From NCBI GenBank assembly GCA_030651695.1, contig JAUSCD010000034.1, positions 20,679 to 84,678 of the forward strand: 64,000 bases of DNA, written 5' to 3'. Under the pieces are notes generated by a model that worked only from the letters and a program-made list of their open reading frames with translations, was not told the origin of the DNA and ran no database searches. Numbering within the stretch: the stretch's first letter is position 1; each line of letters starts with the position of its first letter. The position numbers and the translations under genes were made by a program. Origin of the DNA: Pseudohongiella sp. (GTDB lineage: Bacteria > Pseudomonadota > Gammaproteobacteria > Pseudomonadales > Pseudohongiellaceae). Positions 16,603-25,560 of the stretch are shown piece after piece.

Positions 16603-16631
16603 CAGCCCGGCTTCTGAAGGAAATACTGTAT

Positions 16632-17867
16632 ATGGCAGGCCGCACTCATACAACACGTCGTTGGAGCCGTGGACCCGGCGCAATCGTGGCGGCTGCGTTT
16701 ATCGGTCCGGGCACTGTCACCGTTTGCACGCTCGCCGGCGTGCAGTTCGGGTTTGCCTTGTTATGGGCGATGTTGTTATCAACGATTGCGACCATAGTGT
16801 TGCAGGACATGTCTGCACGCATAGGCATAGTGACCGGGCGCGGGCTCGGCGAGGTTATCCGGGCCCAGTTAACCCGCCCGGCGCTCAGATTTGTAGTGCT
16901 GGCTCTGATCATGTTTGCCATCGTGGCGGGCAATGCCGCCTATGAAGCCGGTAATATCAGCGGAGCCCGTCTGGGTCTGGAGACTCTCATTGCGGATAAC
17001 CGGCCTGAAATAGCGCCTCTTCTCAGCGTGCTGATCGGCGCAATCGCTTTTGGTTTTTTGTATCAGGGCAGCTACCGCGTGCTGGAACGGGTAATGGTCA
17101 GTCTGGTTTTGGTGATGAGCCTGGCTTTTTTGTTAACGGCCGTGCTCACGCGACCCGACATCCCGGCCCTGTTGCGCGGTCTGCTGATTCCGTCAGTTAA
17201 CGACGCCAGCATTCTGACTATTGTCGGCCTGATTGGCACAACGGTTGTGCCCTATAACCTCTTTCTGCACGCCGCGCTGGTCAAAGAAAAATGGCAGGGT
17301 ACACAACACTTGTCGGATGCGCGTTACAACAGCCTGATTGCCATCACCATGGGAGGCCTGGTATCGATGGCGATCATAGTATCAGCAGCAGCGGTCAACA
17401 GTGACGGGGTAAACAATGCAGTTGACCTGGCGCGCGGCCTGGAGCCGCTGTTTGGCAGCTTTGCCCGCTACTTTCTGAGCATGGGTTTATTTGCTGCCGG
17501 CATCACCTCTGCGATGACAGCGCCGCTGGCGGCTGCGTTTGTTGCACGCGGTTGTCTGGGCTGGAGCGACACAGAAGGCGGTTTAAAAAGTCTGCGCTTT
17601 CGTGCTGTCTGGATATTTGTATTATTCATGGGCGTGGTGTTTTCATCGCTTGGCATCAACCCGATCGACATCATTCGCGCAGCCCAGGTAGCTAACGGCA
17701 TCACTTTGCCAGTAGTTGTCGGCATCATTTTATGGCTGGTGAACCAATCATCAGTGTTAGGAGAGCATCGAAACAATCTGTTTCAGAACATTGCCGGGGG
17801 CGTGATATTTCTCGTGACGATTGCGCTTGGCGTGCGCGCAATCGTCCTCGTTGTCAACGCGCTATAA
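16632..17867 (+). CDS. Nramp-superfamily transporter lacking the canonical metal-binding residues
   Basis: The 411-residue membrane protein has about eleven helices and the overall Nramp pattern, including GxxTVxPxNLxxHxALV in the helix 6 region and the QDMSARIGIVTGRGLGEVIR stretch. The two half-site motifs are altered. The helix 1 DPGN motif reads GPGT (G25, P26, G27, T28). The helix 6 MPH motif reads VPY (V206, P207, Y208). In Mn/Fe Nramps the Asp, Asn and Met bind the ion, so the substrate here is probably different. Relatives of this kind include Nramp-related magnesium or unassigned transporters. It is transcribed divergently from the M1 aminopeptidase. Confidence 0.75.
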   Translation: MAGRTHTTRRWSRGPGAIVAAAFIGPGTVTVCTLAGVQFGFALLWAMLLSTIATIVLQDMSARIGIVTGRGLGEVIRAQLTRPALRFVVLALIMFAIVAGNAAYEAGNISGARLGLETLIADNRPEIAPLLSVLIGAIAFGFLYQGSYRVLERVMVSLVLVMSLAFLLTAVLTRPDIPALLRGLLIPSVNDASILTIVGLIGTTVVPYNLFLHAALVKEKWQGTQHLSDARYNSLIAITMGGLVSMAIIVSAAAVNSDGVNNAVDLARGLEPLFGSFARYFLSMGLFAAGITSAMTAPLAAAFVARGCLGWSDTEGGLKSLRFRAVWIFVLFMGVVFSSLGINPIDIIRAAQVANGITLPVVVGIILWLVNQSSVLGEHRNNLFQNIAGGVIFLVTIALGVRAIVLVVNAL

Positions 17868-17869
17868 AG

Positions 17870-19252
17870 TTACTCTGCGCTAAGCGACACATCCACCAGT
17901 CTTGCCAACGGCAGATCTGTCTCTGGAACTATCTCCAGTTTCAGATCATATTGTCCCACTGGGAAGTCGGAGAATACCTCAACGTTGCCAACAGACAGCA
18001 GGCCTGTCACAGGATCAAATTCAGCTGCCGGCTGAGTTAGATCGGCGGCAGTTGCGGCCTGAATATCGGTCACCACAAAAGACAGAATGGTTCCTTCCTT
18101 GCGATACATTTCCAGGCGATAGTGGTTGCCATCAATCAGCACATTAGGCAGAAATAGATAGTCGTTTGCATAAGTCGCTTTGCCTGAGCTTTTATGCCTG
18201 TTCATTTCTGCACCGCGAACAAGCCAGACTCCGGTCTCTGCGCTATCCGCTGCCAACGTGGTTTCGTCGACTACCATCGTGTGCAGACCAAAGGGGCTTG
18301 AAAACCAGACAGTATCCAGCGTCTTGTCACCATACAGCGTTAACGTAACAAAGCGTGGCTGATTGTCTGTTAAAGGAATCGGATCACTCACGACTCCGTT
18401 TACAAAAAATTTACGATCCGTCTCACCGGTAGGCTGCAGAAGGTCAGTCAACTCCTGCAGAGCAGTAAGCCCGTCAATACCAAAACCAAAGCCAGACAGT
18501 CCGGTTCGTGGCATTGCAACGTCGGCTGCAAGCAACTGATTCTGGATCAGGGTTTGCACCTGATGACGGCTGGCAATACTGAATCCGTGCAAATCCCCGC
18601 CGGGCTGCAGGCGGCTCTGCAGTTGCCCGAATGTGATACCCGCCGTATTGTCAAAACGCAACCAGTCATATCCAGTATTAGGGTCATGCACGACCTTCTG
18701 GTCCTCTTGCAGCTCTAACGGCAGGCGAGGGGCAGGACTGCCTGGCCCCGGTGAGACGCCTGACGGCTTGATGATGATCGGCAGTATGTCTTCGACGTCA
18801 ATAGCATACAGCTCCCCGTCAGCGGTAACGCCAGCTATACGTGCGTCGCCGTAGCCTACCTGGCCTTCAGTGAGTCCGGGTATATTGGTGTAAACATCAC
18901 CCATGTGCAGCAGTACGCTACCTCCTGGCGCAATCATGCGGGATCGCGCAAACAGGCAATGCATGCGACAAAAATCGGACATATAAATCAGATCGGCATC
19001 TGAGCGCATCAGCACAGCAGAAGGGAACGGCGCTTCTATAGTCTGGTCTGAGTTATTGTGTATGCGGACGTAAACAGGAAAGGTGTCTCCGTCAGTAATT
19101 TCGGAGGGATACTCAAATGTTGCAGCTATATCCAGATCCAGAAACACCGGCCGCTGGTTCTGCGCATAGACCGGTATGACAACTGCGCTGTTGAATACAC
19201 AAACAGCACAACACACTGCGACTGATTTAACTCGCTTCAGGAACTCCCTCAT
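17870..19252 (-). CDS. Exported protein of unknown function with a PEP-CTERM-protein-like middle domain
   Basis: The 460-residue product has a signal peptide ending near VYAQNQ. I chose ATG 19252 because GGAG lies seven bases upstream; an ATG four codons earlier is possible. Residues about 60-150 form a beta-rich domain with three clustered cysteines (DFCRMHCLF). Around residues 190-240 the pattern DPNTGYDWLRFDNTAGITF, then LHGFSIASRHQVQTLI, resembles a repeat found in many PEP-CTERM-sorted secreted proteins, but no C-terminal sorting signal is present. The rest is unrecognised. It is convergent with the Nramp gene, with only 2 bp between stops. Confidence 0.6.
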   Translation of the reverse strand: MREFLKRVKSVAVCCAVCVFNSAVVIPVYAQNQRPVFLDLDIAATFEYPSEITDGDTFPVYVRIHNNSDQTIEAPFPSAVLMRSDADLIYMSDFCRMHCLFARSRMIAPGGSVLLHMGDVYTNIPGLTEGQVGYGDARIAGVTADGELYAIDVEDILPIIIKPSGVSPGPGSPAPRLPLELQEDQKVVHDPNTGYDWLRFDNTAGITFGQLQSRLQPGGDLHGFSIASRHQVQTLIQNQLLAADVAMPRTGLSGFGFGIDGLTALQELTDLLQPTGETDRKFFVNGVVSDPIPLTDNQPRFVTLTLYGDKTLDTVWFSSPFGLHTMVVDETTLAADSAETGVWLVRGAEMNRHKSSGKATYANDYLFLPNVLIDGNHYRLEMYRKEGTILSFVVTDIQAATAADLTQPAAEFDPVTGLLSVGNVEVFSDFPVGQYDLKLEIVPETDLPLARLVDVSLSAE

Positions 19253-19449
19253 ATACTTCTCCATTATTGAACACAGGTCTTTTTTTTCGAACCCTGACCG
19301 TAACGCCTAAGGCGTTCACGATCAATCGGAAAATTGGCTGAACAGTTCGGGGGATTTGCGTTTTTGTGAACTGGTTCAAAGTACTTATGGCCAGATCAGT
19401 ACATCTGGCTCTACACTGTTGACCATCAAAAACCGATAGGGTATCTGCC

Positions 19450-20985
19450 ATGAATAACAAGAACGCTGATCTGCCCCTGCTCTCCCGTCGCACCTTATTG
19501 GCCGGCGCTGCCGCTGCTGCGGGTGCCACTCTGCTGCCTTCGCTGAACAATCAAAGTCACGCACAACCAGCGGCGGTGCAATCCACTAGCGGCACGGTGG
19601 TTTTTACCAACACCACGGTAGTGACCAACGACACTGAGCGGCGTACCTTACTGAATGTCGCATTGGCCGTGCAGGGTGATCGCATCGCAGCCATTGGCGA
19701 TACCGGCGACATCCTGGCGCAGTTCCCCGGCGCAGAAATTTATGATGGCAGCCGCAAGGCTTTGTTGCCGGGACTGGTGAACTGTCACGCACATTTGCAA
19801 CAGGCGCTGGACAAGGGTTTTAACGAAGACTTTGGTTTTCCCAACAGCCTGGTGCTGCCGTTTACGCCGGCCAGTCTGATTTCACGCGAAGAGTCCACCA
19901 TCATGTCCATGGTTGGTGCTTTAGAAGGGCTCCGATCTGGCACAACAACCATGGTGCAGAACGTTGGCGGCATTGCCAATGACGCTGCCGCGCTGGTGAC
20001 TACTGGTCAACGCTGGGTATTTGCGGAGTCCGTGCGTGATATCGAGACTGTAGATGGTCCGATGTCGCCGCCGCGACTGGCCAATAGTGTACCGCCGCGT
20101 TTTTCTGACCGACTTCGCGTTGAAGGCATGCAGCGTATTTCTGACCTGTTTGAAGCGTGGCATGGCCACGATAATGGCCGTGTGCAGGTATTCCCGGCGG
20201 CGGCGCTGGTGGAGTTGTCCTCACCACAACTGCTGCGGGATGTACGTGAGTTTGCTGACCGGCATAATCTCGGTTACACCATCCACATGACACAATCACA
20301 GCCGGAAGTGGATTTTATGTTGCGATATCACGGCGTGCGTCCCGCCATTTTTCTGGAGCAACATGGTTATCTCGGACCAAAACTGTTTGCCGCCCATGCA
20401 CGTTATGTTGATGACACTGAAATTGCTGCGCTGGTCAGAAGCAATACTGTTGTCAGCAATCAGGCAGCGATGGCAGCCAACCGCGGCGTCAGCCCACCTA
20501 TCACCGCCTTGCGTGACGCCGGTGTACGTATTTGTATGGGCACTGACAATAACAACAATGACATGTTGCATGTGATGAAAACGGCCATTTCCCTCGAACG
20601 CATACAGCGCAATGATGAGATACCCGGCACCTTGCCGCAGCCCGAAGATATGTTAAATGACGCCTGCACCGGAGGTGCCTACGCAGTCAATCTGCCCAAT
20701 GATATCGGCTCGCTTGAAGTGGGCAGAAAGGCAGATATTCTTGTACTTGATGTGATGAAGCCTCACCTGACTCCGTCTGGCCGCATACTTTCAGCATGGA
20801 TACATAACGGCCAACCTTCCGACATTGAAACGGTGATAGTGGACGGGAAATTTATCATGCGCAACCACCGTGTGCTCACCGTGGATGAAACTGCGCTCAT
20901 GGAAGAAGCCTACCAAATCGGGCAGCGGGTCTGGGGTCGCATGCTGGAGAACGGGCCCATTCCATTACCGCGTTTCCCCCGCTGA
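19450..20985 (+). CDS. Tat-exported amidohydrolase (TRZ/ATZ-like metal-dependent hydrolase)
   Basis: The 511-residue product opens with a twin-arginine signal (LLSRRTLLAGAAAAAG). The mature part is an amidohydrolase-family TIM barrel flanked by a small beta domain. The first metal motif reads CHAHLQQ; later parts are IHMTQSQPEVD, AAHARYVDD, a NQAAMAANRG stretch and GTDNNNND. The C-terminal ADILVLDVMKPHLTPSGR matches guanine/atrazine-type deaminases. Position H in 'IHMTQ' and the D in 'GTDN' fit metal and catalytic sites. The substrate is unknown. Export of this enzyme class is less common than a cytoplasmic location. Confidence 0.8.
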   Translation: MNNKNADLPLLSRRTLLAGAAAAAGATLLPSLNNQSHAQPAAVQSTSGTVVFTNTTVVTNDTERRTLLNVALAVQGDRIAAIGDTGDILAQFPGAEIYDGSRKALLPGLVNCHAHLQQALDKGFNEDFGFPNSLVLPFTPASLISREESTIMSMVGALEGLRSGTTTMVQNVGGIANDAAALVTTGQRWVFAESVRDIETVDGPMSPPRLANSVPPRFSDRLRVEGMQRISDLFEAWHGHDNGRVQVFPAAALVELSSPQLLRDVREFADRHNLGYTIHMTQSQPEVDFMLRYHGVRPAIFLEQHGYLGPKLFAAHARYVDDTEIAALVRSNTVVSNQAAMAANRGVSPPITALRDAGVRICMGTDNNNNDMLHVMKTAISLERIQRNDEIPGTLPQPEDMLNDACTGGAYAVNLPNDIGSLEVGRKADILVLDVMKPHLTPSGRILSAWIHNGQPSDIETVIVDGKFIMRNHRVLTVDETALMEEAYQIGQRVWGRMLENGPIPLPRFPR

Positions 20986-21176
20986 CGCCCTTGATCTGTG
21001 CAGAGTCTGGCGCAGTACGCGTGTTCCTGCCCGCTAAATGTGCAGCGGTATGTTTCGGGTATGTTTTTAGTATAAAAACAACCGTTCGCCTGCATTGTTA
21101 TCCGCTATCAACAGGATTACGCTGATGTACGGATAACTAAACTATTAGCAGTGATCGTCCAGCCGGAGAATGCAAC

Positions 21177-21794
21177 ATGAATGACCGTGACACGACTGAA
21201 AGGGAACTGTCCCGCCGCCAGTTTCTGGCAGGACTCAGCACTGCGGCAAAAGGCTCATTGATTGTACTGAGCCTGCCAGCCATTTTGACGGCTTGTCGCC
21301 AGTCTGAGGAACAGGCCGTTGAGCAAGCGGACAACCCTGACAGCAGCATCCGATACAAACTACTGAGCGACGAACTGGCAACGGAACTCGATGCCATCAG
21401 TGCACGTATTGTCCCCACCGATGAAACACCCGGTGCACGTGAAGCTGGCAGTGTGCGGTTTATGGACGTTGTGCTGGCCGACGGCCGCCTGGATCAGCTT
21501 GAAACACTGCAGACCGGTGTCACTGCACTCAACGACAGAGCAAACAGCCAATTTGGTGTATCACTGTTCTCGGAATTGTCTGAAACCCAGCAAGACGAGT
21601 TGTTAACTGCCATCGAGACCTCACCGTTTTTCAGTACTGTCCGTTTTCTGACCGTTGCCTCCTTGTTTGCATTTCCTCAATACGGTGGCACCGGCCCCGA
21701 CGTTGGCTACAATCTGATCGGCATGACACATGCGCATGCCTACATGCCGCCGTTTGGTTATTACGATGCTGACTACGCAGCAAGGGGTGAATGA
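21177..21794 (+). CDS. Gluconate 2-dehydrogenase subunit 3 family protein (Tat-exported small subunit)
   Basis: The 205-residue protein begins with a twin-arginine signal (LSRRQFLAGLSTAAKG) and a potential lipobox-like ILTAC. The remainder matches the small subunit of membrane-bound FAD-GMC sugar dehydrogenases, with ARIVPTDETPGAREAGSVRFMD and FPQYGGTGPDVGYNLIGMTH, where the conserved GGN/GT segments sit. It likely carries the folded GMC subunit through the Tat system. Its TGA overlaps the ATG of the next gene by four bases, so the pair should be made in equal amounts. A GGAG ribosome site precedes ATG 21177. Confidence 0.85.
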   Translation: MNDRDTTERELSRRQFLAGLSTAAKGSLIVLSLPAILTACRQSEEQAVEQADNPDSSIRYKLLSDELATELDAISARIVPTDETPGAREAGSVRFMDVVLADGRLDQLETLQTGVTALNDRANSQFGVSLFSELSETQQDELLTAIETSPFFSTVRFLTVASLFAFPQYGGTGPDVGYNLIGMTHAHAYMPPFGYYDADYAARGE

Positions 21795-23464
21795 GCATGG
21801 CTGAGAACACCTCTGCACCCCGCTTTGCGACCAGTGAAGAAGTAGATTTTGTGATTGTAGGTTCCGGTTCCGCGGGCGGCATTATGGCCAAGGAGCTCTC
21901 AACAGCTGGTTTTACTGTCGTGGTACTGGAACAGGGCCCGCATTTGACAGCTGCTGATTTTCGCCATGATGAATGGGCAATTGATCAGAACACCGAACTG
22001 ACCTGGAGTGCACGTCAGGGGCATCCTCAATCTTTCCGGCGCAATGCAGATGAAGTCGCAGAAGCCGGCGCCGGCCGCCTGGGTTATGCACACAATGTCG
22101 GTGGCAGTAGCATTCACTACTCAGGCAACTTCTGGCGTATGCGCCCGCTTGATTTTAATGAAGCCAGTGTACGTGGCACCATTCCCGGCACCAACTTTGT
22201 AGACTGGCCGATCACCTATGAAGAACTGGAACCCTACTACACCAAAGTCGATTGGGAAATTGGTGTATCCGGGCAACAAGGTCCCTGGGATCCGCCCCGC
22301 TCACGTGACTATCCTTGCCCGGCAATGCCGGTGAAATCTTCCGATGTGTTGCTTGAGCGCGGTGCCAAAGCACTGGGTCTTACCGCCTATCCCGCGCCAG
22401 TTGCCATTCTTTCGCAGCCACACAATGGCCGGCCCGGTTGTATCCACTGTGGATTCTGTAATGGTTACGGCTGTGAAGCGAATGCCAAGTCGTCCACTAT
22501 GGTGTCAATGATTCCATTGGCATTGGCCTCAGGAAATTGTGAGCTGCGTACTGGTTGCACAGTGGCGCGCGTTAATACTGATGACGCGGGTCGTGCCAAT
22601 GAAGTCGTATATTGGGATGCCAGCGGCGCCGAACAATCACAGCGCGCCAAAGCGGTGGTGTTGTGTGCCAACGGCGCGGAAACACCGCGTTTGTTATTGT
22701 TATCTGAATCTTCTCAACACCCGGACGGTCTTGCCAACTCAAGCGGCATGGTCGGCAAAAATCTGATGTTCAATTGCCACGCTTCTGCTGTGGGTTTGTT
22801 TGAGCATCCGGTGAATGCGTGGAAAAGTATTCCGGCTACACGCGTGATACACGACTATTATGCACTCGATCCCAATCTGGGCTTTTATGGCGGTGGCGGC
22901 ATCGACGGACGCCATACATCGCGTGGCGCACCGATGGCTTCGGCGATGAATGCTTTGTTTAATGGCCCAACCTGGGGTTCAGAATACAAGCGCAACCTGT
23001 CGAGGAATTTCAGTTACACCGCGGCTTTCAGTGGGCACTGCACATCGCTGCCACTGGAAACCAATACTGTGTCACTCGACCCCGGGTTAAAAGACAAGTT
23101 CGGGCGACCAGCGTTGCGCACTACGTATATGGATCACCCGGACGATATCGCCACGGCAAAGTTTTTTATGGAGCGTTGCCTTGAGCTGATGGATGCAGCC
23201 GGTGCCATTCAGAAATACGGTTTTTATCCTGAGAATGGTCAACGTGGTTCGGTACATTTGTTGGGTACCTGTCGTATGGGTAATGACCCGGCGACGTCGG
23301 TGGTGGATCGTTATAACCGGTCGCATGATGTGCCGAATCTGTTTATGGTGGATGGCAGTAGTATGGTGACGTCTTCGCGCGGGCAGCCGACTATGACGAT
23401 TATGGCGCTGGCTTTCAGGGCGGCTGACAACATAATCGGGTTTGCCCGGCGAGGGGAAATTTAA
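21791..23464 (+). CDS. GMC-family FAD oxidoreductase, first of a tandem pair
   Basis: The 557-residue protein has the FAD-binding GSGSAGG motif near residue 23, an ELEPYYTKVDWEIGVSG segment, a cysteine-rich loop (CIHCGFCNGYGCEA) near residue 220 and the C-terminal HLLGTCRMG and GQPTMTIMALAFRAADN. The histidine of HLLG is the usual catalytic base; the second position, commonly Asn in NPT, is Gln here. With the small subunit gene directly upstream it resembles gluconate/sorbitol-type dehydrogenases, but no cytochrome c subunit is adjacent. The last 70 codons are unusually rich in G and T, unlike its own 5' part and unlike the matching part of its neighbour. Confidence 0.88.
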   Translation: MSMAENTSAPRFATSEEVDFVIVGSGSAGGIMAKELSTAGFTVVVLEQGPHLTAADFRHDEWAIDQNTELTWSARQGHPQSFRRNADEVAEAGAGRLGYAHNVGGSSIHYSGNFWRMRPLDFNEASVRGTIPGTNFVDWPITYEELEPYYTKVDWEIGVSGQQGPWDPPRSRDYPCPAMPVKSSDVLLERGAKALGLTAYPAPVAILSQPHNGRPGCIHCGFCNGYGCEANAKSSTMVSMIPLALASGNCELRTGCTVARVNTDDAGRANEVVYWDASGAEQSQRAKAVVLCANGAETPRLLLLSESSQHPDGLANSSGMVGKNLMFNCHASAVGLFEHPVNAWKSIPATRVIHDYYALDPNLGFYGGGGIDGRHTSRGAPMASAMNALFNGPTWGSEYKRNLSRNFSYTAAFSGHCTSLPLETNTVSLDPGLKDKFGRPALRTTYMDHPDDIATAKFFMERCLELMDAAGAIQKYGFYPENGQRGSVHLLGTCRMGNDPATSVVDRYNRSHDVPNLFMVDGSSMVTSSRGQPTMTIMALAFRAADNIIGFARRGEI

Positions 23465-23602
23465 GTTTTAGTGGTTGGCAGAAGAAGGACAGCGGGGGCG
23501 GGGAGGTTCCTCGCAACGGCGCTTTGCGCCTTATTGTTGCTCGCTCACCTCCCCGCCCCCGCTGTCCTTCTTCGTCGGCTGCAGCTTTAATTTCCCCTCG
23601 CA
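23449..23602 (+). repeat. Large bulged-hairpin palindrome, copy B (forward orientation)
   Basis: Perfect 27-bp arms (23481-23507 and 23547-23573) enclose a conserved core: GCAAC 23513-23517, GGCGC 23518-23522, TTT loop, GCGCC 23526-23530, bulge TTATT 23531-23535, GTTGC 23536-23540. Outside the perfect arms the symmetry continues imperfectly. GCGAGGGGAAATT at 23449-23461, the coding end of the GMC gene, recurs inverted at 23590-23602. Several mismatches in between are G opposite T on the plus strand. The element fills the 263-bp gap between the GMC genes. Confidence 0.85.
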
Positions 23603-23617
23603 CTTTAGGAACGGGAG

Positions 23618-23653
23618 GCATGGGGTCGGAGGCGTGCGCCTCCGACCCCATGC
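23618..23653. repeat. REP-like palindrome variant (GGGGTCGGAGG)
   Basis: A perfect 16-bp stem (23618-23633 with 23638-23653) closes on a GTGC loop. The arm GCATGGGGTCGGAGGC is a variant of the GGGGACGGAGG family. It lies beside the large element in the same gap, upstream of the second GMC gene. Confidence 0.85.
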
Positions 23654-23727
23654 TGGCGCTCCGGACTGAGTTCGTCTGTAGATAGTCGGCTCTAACTTTT
23701 TAGATAACAACAATACGGATTTTGACG

Positions 23728-25398
23728 ATGGCAGAGAGCAGCGCGGCAGTGTCGTTCCCTACGCGGGATGAGGTGGATTTTGTGATTGTTGGCTCTGGGG
23801 CTGCTGGCGGGATTGTGGCTAAGGAGTTGTCGACGGCTGGGTTTTCTGTGGTGGTGCTGGAACAGGGGCCGCATTTGACGGCTGCTGATTTTCATCATGA
23901 TGAGTGGGGCATCGAACATAATTTTGACTTGATGTGGGGTGCGCGTAAGGGACATCCGCAAACGGCCCGACGTAGTGAAAGTGAAGCGGCGGGGCCGGCG
24001 GGTTATGGTTTGGCGTATGCGCATAATGTGGGTGGCAGCAGCATTCATTTTTCGGGAAATTTCTGGCGACTGCGGCCGATTGATTTTATCGAGGCCAGTG
24101 TGCGCGGCACGGTTCCCGGCACCAACTTTGTTGATTGGCCTATCACTTATGATGAGCTGGAACCCTACTACACGAAGGTGGATTGGGAAATTGGTGTGTC
24201 TGGTTTGCAGGGGCCGTGGGATCCGCCCCGCTCGCGTGACTACCCGTGCCCGCCCATGCCAATCAAATCTTCGGATGTGTTGCTGGAGCGCGCGGGCAAG
24301 GCGCTGGGACTGAATCCTTATCCTGCACCCGTGGCTATTTTATCGACTCCACACAATGGCCGGCCTGCCTGTATCCACTGCGGATTTTGTAACGGTTTTG
24401 GTTGTGAAGCCAACGCCAAATCGTCATCGCTGGTTACCATGATTCCGCTGGCACTGGCCTCTGGCAATTGTGAGCTACGTACCGGTTGTACTGTGTCACG
24501 TGTGAATACCAATGAGGCCGGACGTGTCACCGAAGTTGTTTACTGGGACGATGACGGCAATGAACAGGCACAACGTGCTAAGGCTGTTGTGTTATGTGCC
24601 AACGGTGCCGAAACGCCGCGTTTGTTATTCCTGTCAGCCTCTGCTCAACATCCGGATGGCCTGGGCAATTCCAGCGGCATGGTTGGAAAAAATCTGATGT
24701 TTAATGGTTATTCTGCAGCCATCGGACTATTTGAGCATCCGGTTAACGCGTACAAAAGTATTCCGGCCACGCGCGTGATCCATGACTTTTATGAGCTGGA
24801 TCCGTCACTGGGTTTTTATGGCGGCGGTGGTATTGATGGCCGACATCCTCATCGTGGCTTGCCTATGGGCACAGCGCTGAGCGCCGGACTGTTTGATGGT
24901 CCGAGCTGGGGTAGTGGTTTCAAGCAATCGATGGCGGAAGAATTTACTCACACCGCCGCTTTTGACGGACACACAACCTCGCTGCCGATGTCGTCAAACA
25001 ACGTCACACTGGATCCGGACGTCAAGGACAAATTTGGCCGTCCGGCCATTCGCACCACCTACAGCGATCATCCCGATGACATCGCCACCATGAAGTTTTT
25101 TATGGAGCGCAGCCTGGAACTGATGGATGCAGCCGGTGCCATCAAAAAAATAGGCTATTACCCGGAACAGGGACAACAAGGCTCAGTCCACCTGCTGGGC
25201 ACCTGTCGTATGGGCAATGATCCGGCGACCTCGGTGGTGGATCGTTATAACCGCTCACATGATGTGCCCAACCTGTTTATGGTGGACGGCAGCAGCATGG
25301 TGACGTCATCACGTGGACAGCCCACCATGACAATCATGGCGCTGGCATTCAGGGCGGCCGACAACATTATCCAGTTTGCACGGCGAGGTGAGATTTAA
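23728..25398 (+). CDS. GMC-family FAD oxidoreductase, second of a tandem pair
   Basis: The 556-residue product is a close paralogue of the protein at 21791. It shares the GSGAAGG FAD motif, the CIHCGFCNGFGCEA loop and the HLLGTCRMG/GQPTMTIM end. ATG 23728 is the first ATG in frame; a TTG two codons earlier is possible. Unlike its neighbour it has no small subunit gene of its own, so it may share that at 21177 or act alone. Its first 110 codons, next to the large palindrome, are G/T-rich in a way the matching part of the first paralogue is not. It has no signal peptide; the Tat partner would be needed for export. Confidence 0.85.
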   Translation: MAESSAAVSFPTRDEVDFVIVGSGAAGGIVAKELSTAGFSVVVLEQGPHLTAADFHHDEWGIEHNFDLMWGARKGHPQTARRSESEAAGPAGYGLAYAHNVGGSSIHFSGNFWRLRPIDFIEASVRGTVPGTNFVDWPITYDELEPYYTKVDWEIGVSGLQGPWDPPRSRDYPCPPMPIKSSDVLLERAGKALGLNPYPAPVAILSTPHNGRPACIHCGFCNGFGCEANAKSSSLVTMIPLALASGNCELRTGCTVSRVNTNEAGRVTEVVYWDDDGNEQAQRAKAVVLCANGAETPRLLFLSASAQHPDGLGNSSGMVGKNLMFNGYSAAIGLFEHPVNAYKSIPATRVIHDFYELDPSLGFYGGGGIDGRHPHRGLPMGTALSAGLFDGPSWGSGFKQSMAEEFTHTAAFDGHTTSLPMSSNNVTLDPDVKDKFGRPAIRTTYSDHPDDIATMKFFMERSLELMDAAGAIKKIGYYPEQGQQGSVHLLGTCRMGNDPATSVVDRYNRSHDVPNLFMVDGSSMVTSSRGQPTMTIMALAFRAADNIIQFARRGEI

Positions 25399-25413
25399 TC
25401 GGGGAAGGAAAAT

Positions 25414-25465
25414 GGGGACGGAGGACCTTGGTCCTCCGTCCCCCCCGCTTTACTCCTCCGTCCCC
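25414..25465. repeat. REP-like palindrome plus a third half-site
   Basis: Perfect 14-bp arms (25414-25427 and 25430-25443) start GGGGACGGAGGACC and close on TT. A further half-site ACTCCTCCGTCCCC follows at 25452-25465. Weak outer symmetry (AATCGGGG at 25398-25405 against CCCCGATT at 25473-25479) extends the structure to the stop codon of the second GMC gene. Confidence 0.85.
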
Positions 25466-25560
25466 AACTCCCCCCGATTTCGCAATTCCGGTCAGGATGA
25501 CTTACTATCAGTCTTAAATCACCACCAACTACAGAACCAATAACAACAAAGAGGACCATC

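Noticed and set aside
19302..19316. Short dyad AACGCC/GGCGTT upstream of the amidohydrolase gene
   Set aside because: It is only six base pairs, has no T tract and no clear position relative to a promoter, so it does not support a terminator or operator call.
23465..23727. Possible small genes or an insertion sequence between the GMC genes
   Set aside because: The short frames there are read through palindromic repeats in both directions; no transposase motif or target duplication is visible.
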